Assembly (NCBI GenBank): GCA_938003715.1
Contig: CALKYK010000269.1
Coordinates: forward strand, 1-7,664
Direction: 5' to 3'
Source: an uncultured Gammaproteobacteria bacterium
GTDB lineage: Bacteria > Pseudomonadota > Gammaproteobacteria > Steroidobacterales > Woeseiaceae
Length of the DNA: 7,664 bases
The notes beneath the pieces are model-generated. The model had not been told where the DNA came from. It saw only the letters and a program-made list of their open reading frames with translations, and searched no databases. The stretch's first letter is position 1. Each line of letters opens with the position of its first letter. Of the stretch, positions 5,747 to 7,664 are shown one piece after another. The translations under genes were made by a program, and so were the position numbers.

Positions 5747-7664
5747 ATGCGATCCGTTCCGAAGGGCCATCGACCGGCCCGCTGCACGCAATTTCTGGCA
5801 GGTCTCGGCATATGCGCTGCCGTAATAAGCGTGCCGGCTTTCGCCGACGCGCCGGGCACAGCGGGCGGACAGTGGCAATACCTCGGGGGCGATTCCGCGC
5901 ACACGCGCTACTCGCCGGCCGACCTCATCGACGCGGACAATTTCGAAGACCTCGAAGAGGCCTGGGTCTGGGACGGCGCGAGCTTCAACGCGGCCAGCGG
6001 GCGGTCGACGCCCAGCTACGTCGACGGCGTGCTGTACACGGTTGCCGGCCCGCGCCGTCACGTCGTCGCGATCGACGCCGGCAGTGGCGAAACGATCTGG
6101 TCGTACCGCGAACCGAACACGGCACGCTGGGAATATTCGATGCGCAAGGACTACGGCAAGGGCGTCGCTTATGCCGAGGTCGACGGGCGCGGCGTTGTCT
6201 ACATCATATCGCCGGCGTTTTTCCTGACCGCGCTCGACGCGGAAACCGGCCGCCCGCTTCCGGGTTTCGGCAAGAAAGTGCCGGTCGACGGATTCCCGGA
6301 CACCGGCGTCGTGGACCTGCTCGCCGATCTCGGTCACGAATACGATCCTTACGACGGCATTCCGCTCGAGAAGGGTTACATCACGTCTTCGTCGCCGCCG
6401 ATCGTCGTCAACGGCGTCGTCGTTGTCGGCAACTCGGCCGAGCAGGGCTACAACCAGTCGCGCATCGAGAACATTCCCGGCGACATACTCGGCTACGACG
6501 CCAAAACCGGCGAGTTCCTGTGGAAGTTCAACGTGCTGCCAGGACCGGGCGAGTTCGGGCACGAAACCTGGGAAAACGATGCCTGGCAGTGGACGGGCGA
6601 CATCTCGTCATGGGCGCCGCTGTCGGCCGACCAGGAGCGTGGTCTCGTCTATATACCGACCAACGGCGCGACGCTGGATTTCTACGGCGGTTTCCGGCCC
6701 GGCGACAACCTGTTCAGCACCAGCCTGATCGCGCTCGACGTCGAGACGGGTGAACGTGCCTGGCACTTCCAGCTCGTACACCACGACATCTGGAACTACG
6801 ACACACCGACCGCACCGGTGCTGCTCGACGTCGAGATGGACGGCGAGACCGTGCCGATCGTCGTTCAGGTCACGAAGCAGTCGTTCGCCTACACGTTCAA
6901 CCGGGTCACCGGCGAGCCGATCTGGCCAATCGAGGAGCGGCCGGTACCCGCGTCGAAAATTCCCGGCGAGAAGCTTTCCGAAACGCAGCCGTTTCCGACC
7001 AGGCCGGCGCCGTACGACCAGCAGGGCCTGACCCATGACGACCTGATCGACTTCACGCCGGAACTCCGCGCGCAAATGATCGAGATCCTGGACGACTACG
7101 AGATCGGGCCGCTTTTCCAGCCGCCGCTGCACCGCGACAACGACATGGGCAAGATCGGTTCGCTCTGGTGCCCGGGCGACATCGGCGGCGTCAATATCGA
7201 CGGCCCGGCCGCTGCAGACCCGACGACCGGTGTCCTTTACGTCACATCGCGCAAGCACTGCACCACGCGCATCATCGCGCCGGGCGAGGAACGCGACGCG
7301 ATCATCGAGGCGCCGACCGGCACGACGATCGCGCAGTATGCGGTGCTCTCCGGATTCGGCGTGCGTGGTCCGGACGGCCTCAACATGTTCAAGCCACCGT
7401 ACAGCCGCATCACTGCGATCGACATGAACACCGGCGAACACTTGTGGTGGATTCCGGTCGGCGAGACGCCGGACAGCGTGCGGGAGCATCCGGAGCTGCA
7501 GGGCCTCGATATTCCGAATACCGGCTACGGCCTGCGGGTCGCGCAGATGACCGTGACGCCAACGCTCCTGATCTATGCCGGCAACGTCAGCGACGGCACG
7601 CCGCACCTGTTCGCGGTGGACAAGGACACCGACAAGGTCGCCGAGGTCCGGCAGCGTCTGGATT
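5747..7664 (+). CDS. PQQ-dependent dehydrogenase, glucose-dehydrogenase-like, periplasmic (3' end outside window)
   Basis: The frame is open for 639 codons to the window edge with no stop. Residues 1-33 form a Sec signal peptide (basic start, hydrophobic core about 16-29, cleavage after PAFA), so the enzyme works in the periplasm; it lacks the membrane-helix domain of E. coli Gcd. The mature part is a quinoprotein beta-propeller: tryptophan-docking repeats recur as AIDAGSGETIW, GYDAKTGEFLW, ALDVETGERAW and AIDMNTGEHLW, and GEPIWPIEERPVPAS is typical of Gcd-type proteins. Probable active-site residues are Asp347 in HHDIWNYDTP and Lys377 in VTKQSFAYTFNR, by analogy with E. coli Gcd Asp466 and Lys493. 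The vicinal Cys-Cys of methanol/ethanol dehydrogenases is absent; the only mature cysteines seen are Cys475 (LWCPGD) and Cys505 (KHCTT). No CXXCH haem motif occurs in the visible part. Such enzymes oxidise sugars or alcohols and pass electrons to ubiquinone or cytochrome c; the substrate here is not predictable. Confidence 0.92.
   Translation, partial: MRSVPKGHRPARCTQFLAGLGICAAVISVPAFADAPGTAGGQWQYLGGDSAHTRYSPADLIDADNFEDLEEAWVWDGASFNAASGRSTPSYVDGVLYTVAGPRRHVVAIDAGSGETIWSYREPNTARWEYSMRKDYGKGVAYAEVDGRGVVYIISPAFFLTALDAETGRPLPGFGKKVPVDGFPDTGVVDLLADLGHEYDPYDGIPLEKGYITSSSPPIVVNGVVVVGNSAEQGYNQSRIENIPGDILGYDAKTGEFLWKFNVLPGPGEFGHETWENDAWQWTGDISSWAPLSADQERGLVYIPTNGATLDFYGGFRPGDNLFSTSLIALDVETGERAWHFQLVHHDIWNYDTPTAPVLLDVEMDGETVPIVVQVTKQSFAYTFNRVTGEPIWPIEERPVPASKIPGEKLSETQPFPTRPAPYDQQGLTHDDLIDFTPELRAQMIEILDDYEIGPLFQPPLHRDNDMGKIGSLWCPGDIGGVNIDGPAAADPTTGVLYVTSRKHCTTRIIAPGEERDAIIEAPTGTTIAQYAVLSGFGVRGPDGLNMFKPPYSRITAIDMNTGEHLWWIPVGETPDSVREHPELQGLDIPNTGYGLRVAQMTVTPTLLIYAGNVSDGTPHLFAVDKDTDKVAEVRQRLD

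Noticed and set aside
5591..6562. Minus-strand open frame of 323 codons opposite the start of the PQQ dehydrogenase.
   Set aside because: The opposite frame encodes unmistakable propeller motifs; this one is low-complexity Arg/Val/Ala-rich.
5812..6753. Plus-strand open frame of 313 codons inside the PQQ dehydrogenase in another frame.
   Set aside because: Extremely Arg-rich translation with no domain; a shadow of the dehydrogenase.
6608..7606. Minus-strand open frame of 332 codons opposite the PQQ dehydrogenase.
   Set aside because: Arg/Val/Asp-rich shadow antisense to conserved quinoprotein motifs.

Overview
The window is a dense, GC-rich stretch of a proteobacterial chromosome, most like a free-living (perhaps marine) gammaproteobacterium. 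This rests on the methionine-salvage cassette, a Gcd-like PQQ dehydrogenase and a winged-helix/TPR membrane regulator, a combination common in such bacteria; the exact taxon is not readable here. No RNA gene, CRISPR array, insertion sequence or phage gene is visible.

Left part (1-2677, plus strand): the last 51 codons of an unidentified gene are followed by a LysE/RhtB-type exporter gene and then mtnB, mtnC and mtnD. Exporter/mtnB and mtnB/mtnC each share an ATGA stop-start overlap, and mtnD follows 5 bases after mtnC. The three Mtn enzymes catalyse consecutive steps and lie in pathway order: methylthioribulose-1-phosphate is dehydrated (MtnB), the product is enolised and dephosphorylated to acireductone (MtnC), and that is oxidised to 4-methylthio-2-oxobutanoate plus formate (MtnD). 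The exporter reading frame is broken by an apparent one-base deletion inside its signature motif, which is either a sequencing error or a real lesion.

Middle part (2678-5525, minus strand): a small orphan lipoprotein gene lies 63 bases downstream of a large gene for a membrane-anchored transcriptional regulator. The regulator has an OmpR/CadC-type winged helix, three transmembrane segments, a FlgO/TolB-N-like domain and a TPR array. The lipoprotein gene and the TPR half of the regulator are visibly less GC-rich than the flanks. The lipoprotein gene converges on mtnD across a 25-base gap carrying two copies of the palindrome GATTAATC.

Right part (5747-7664, plus strand): after a divergent promoter region comes an exported PQQ-dependent dehydrogenase (eight-bladed propeller, glucose-dehydrogenase-like), which runs off the window edge without a stop. 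The divergent layout makes the regulator a candidate controller of the dehydrogenase; this is inference only. I do not see clear evidence of an entirely new system. The best leads are the uncharacterised lipoprotein beside the sensor-regulator, and the exporter fused into the methionine-salvage operon.
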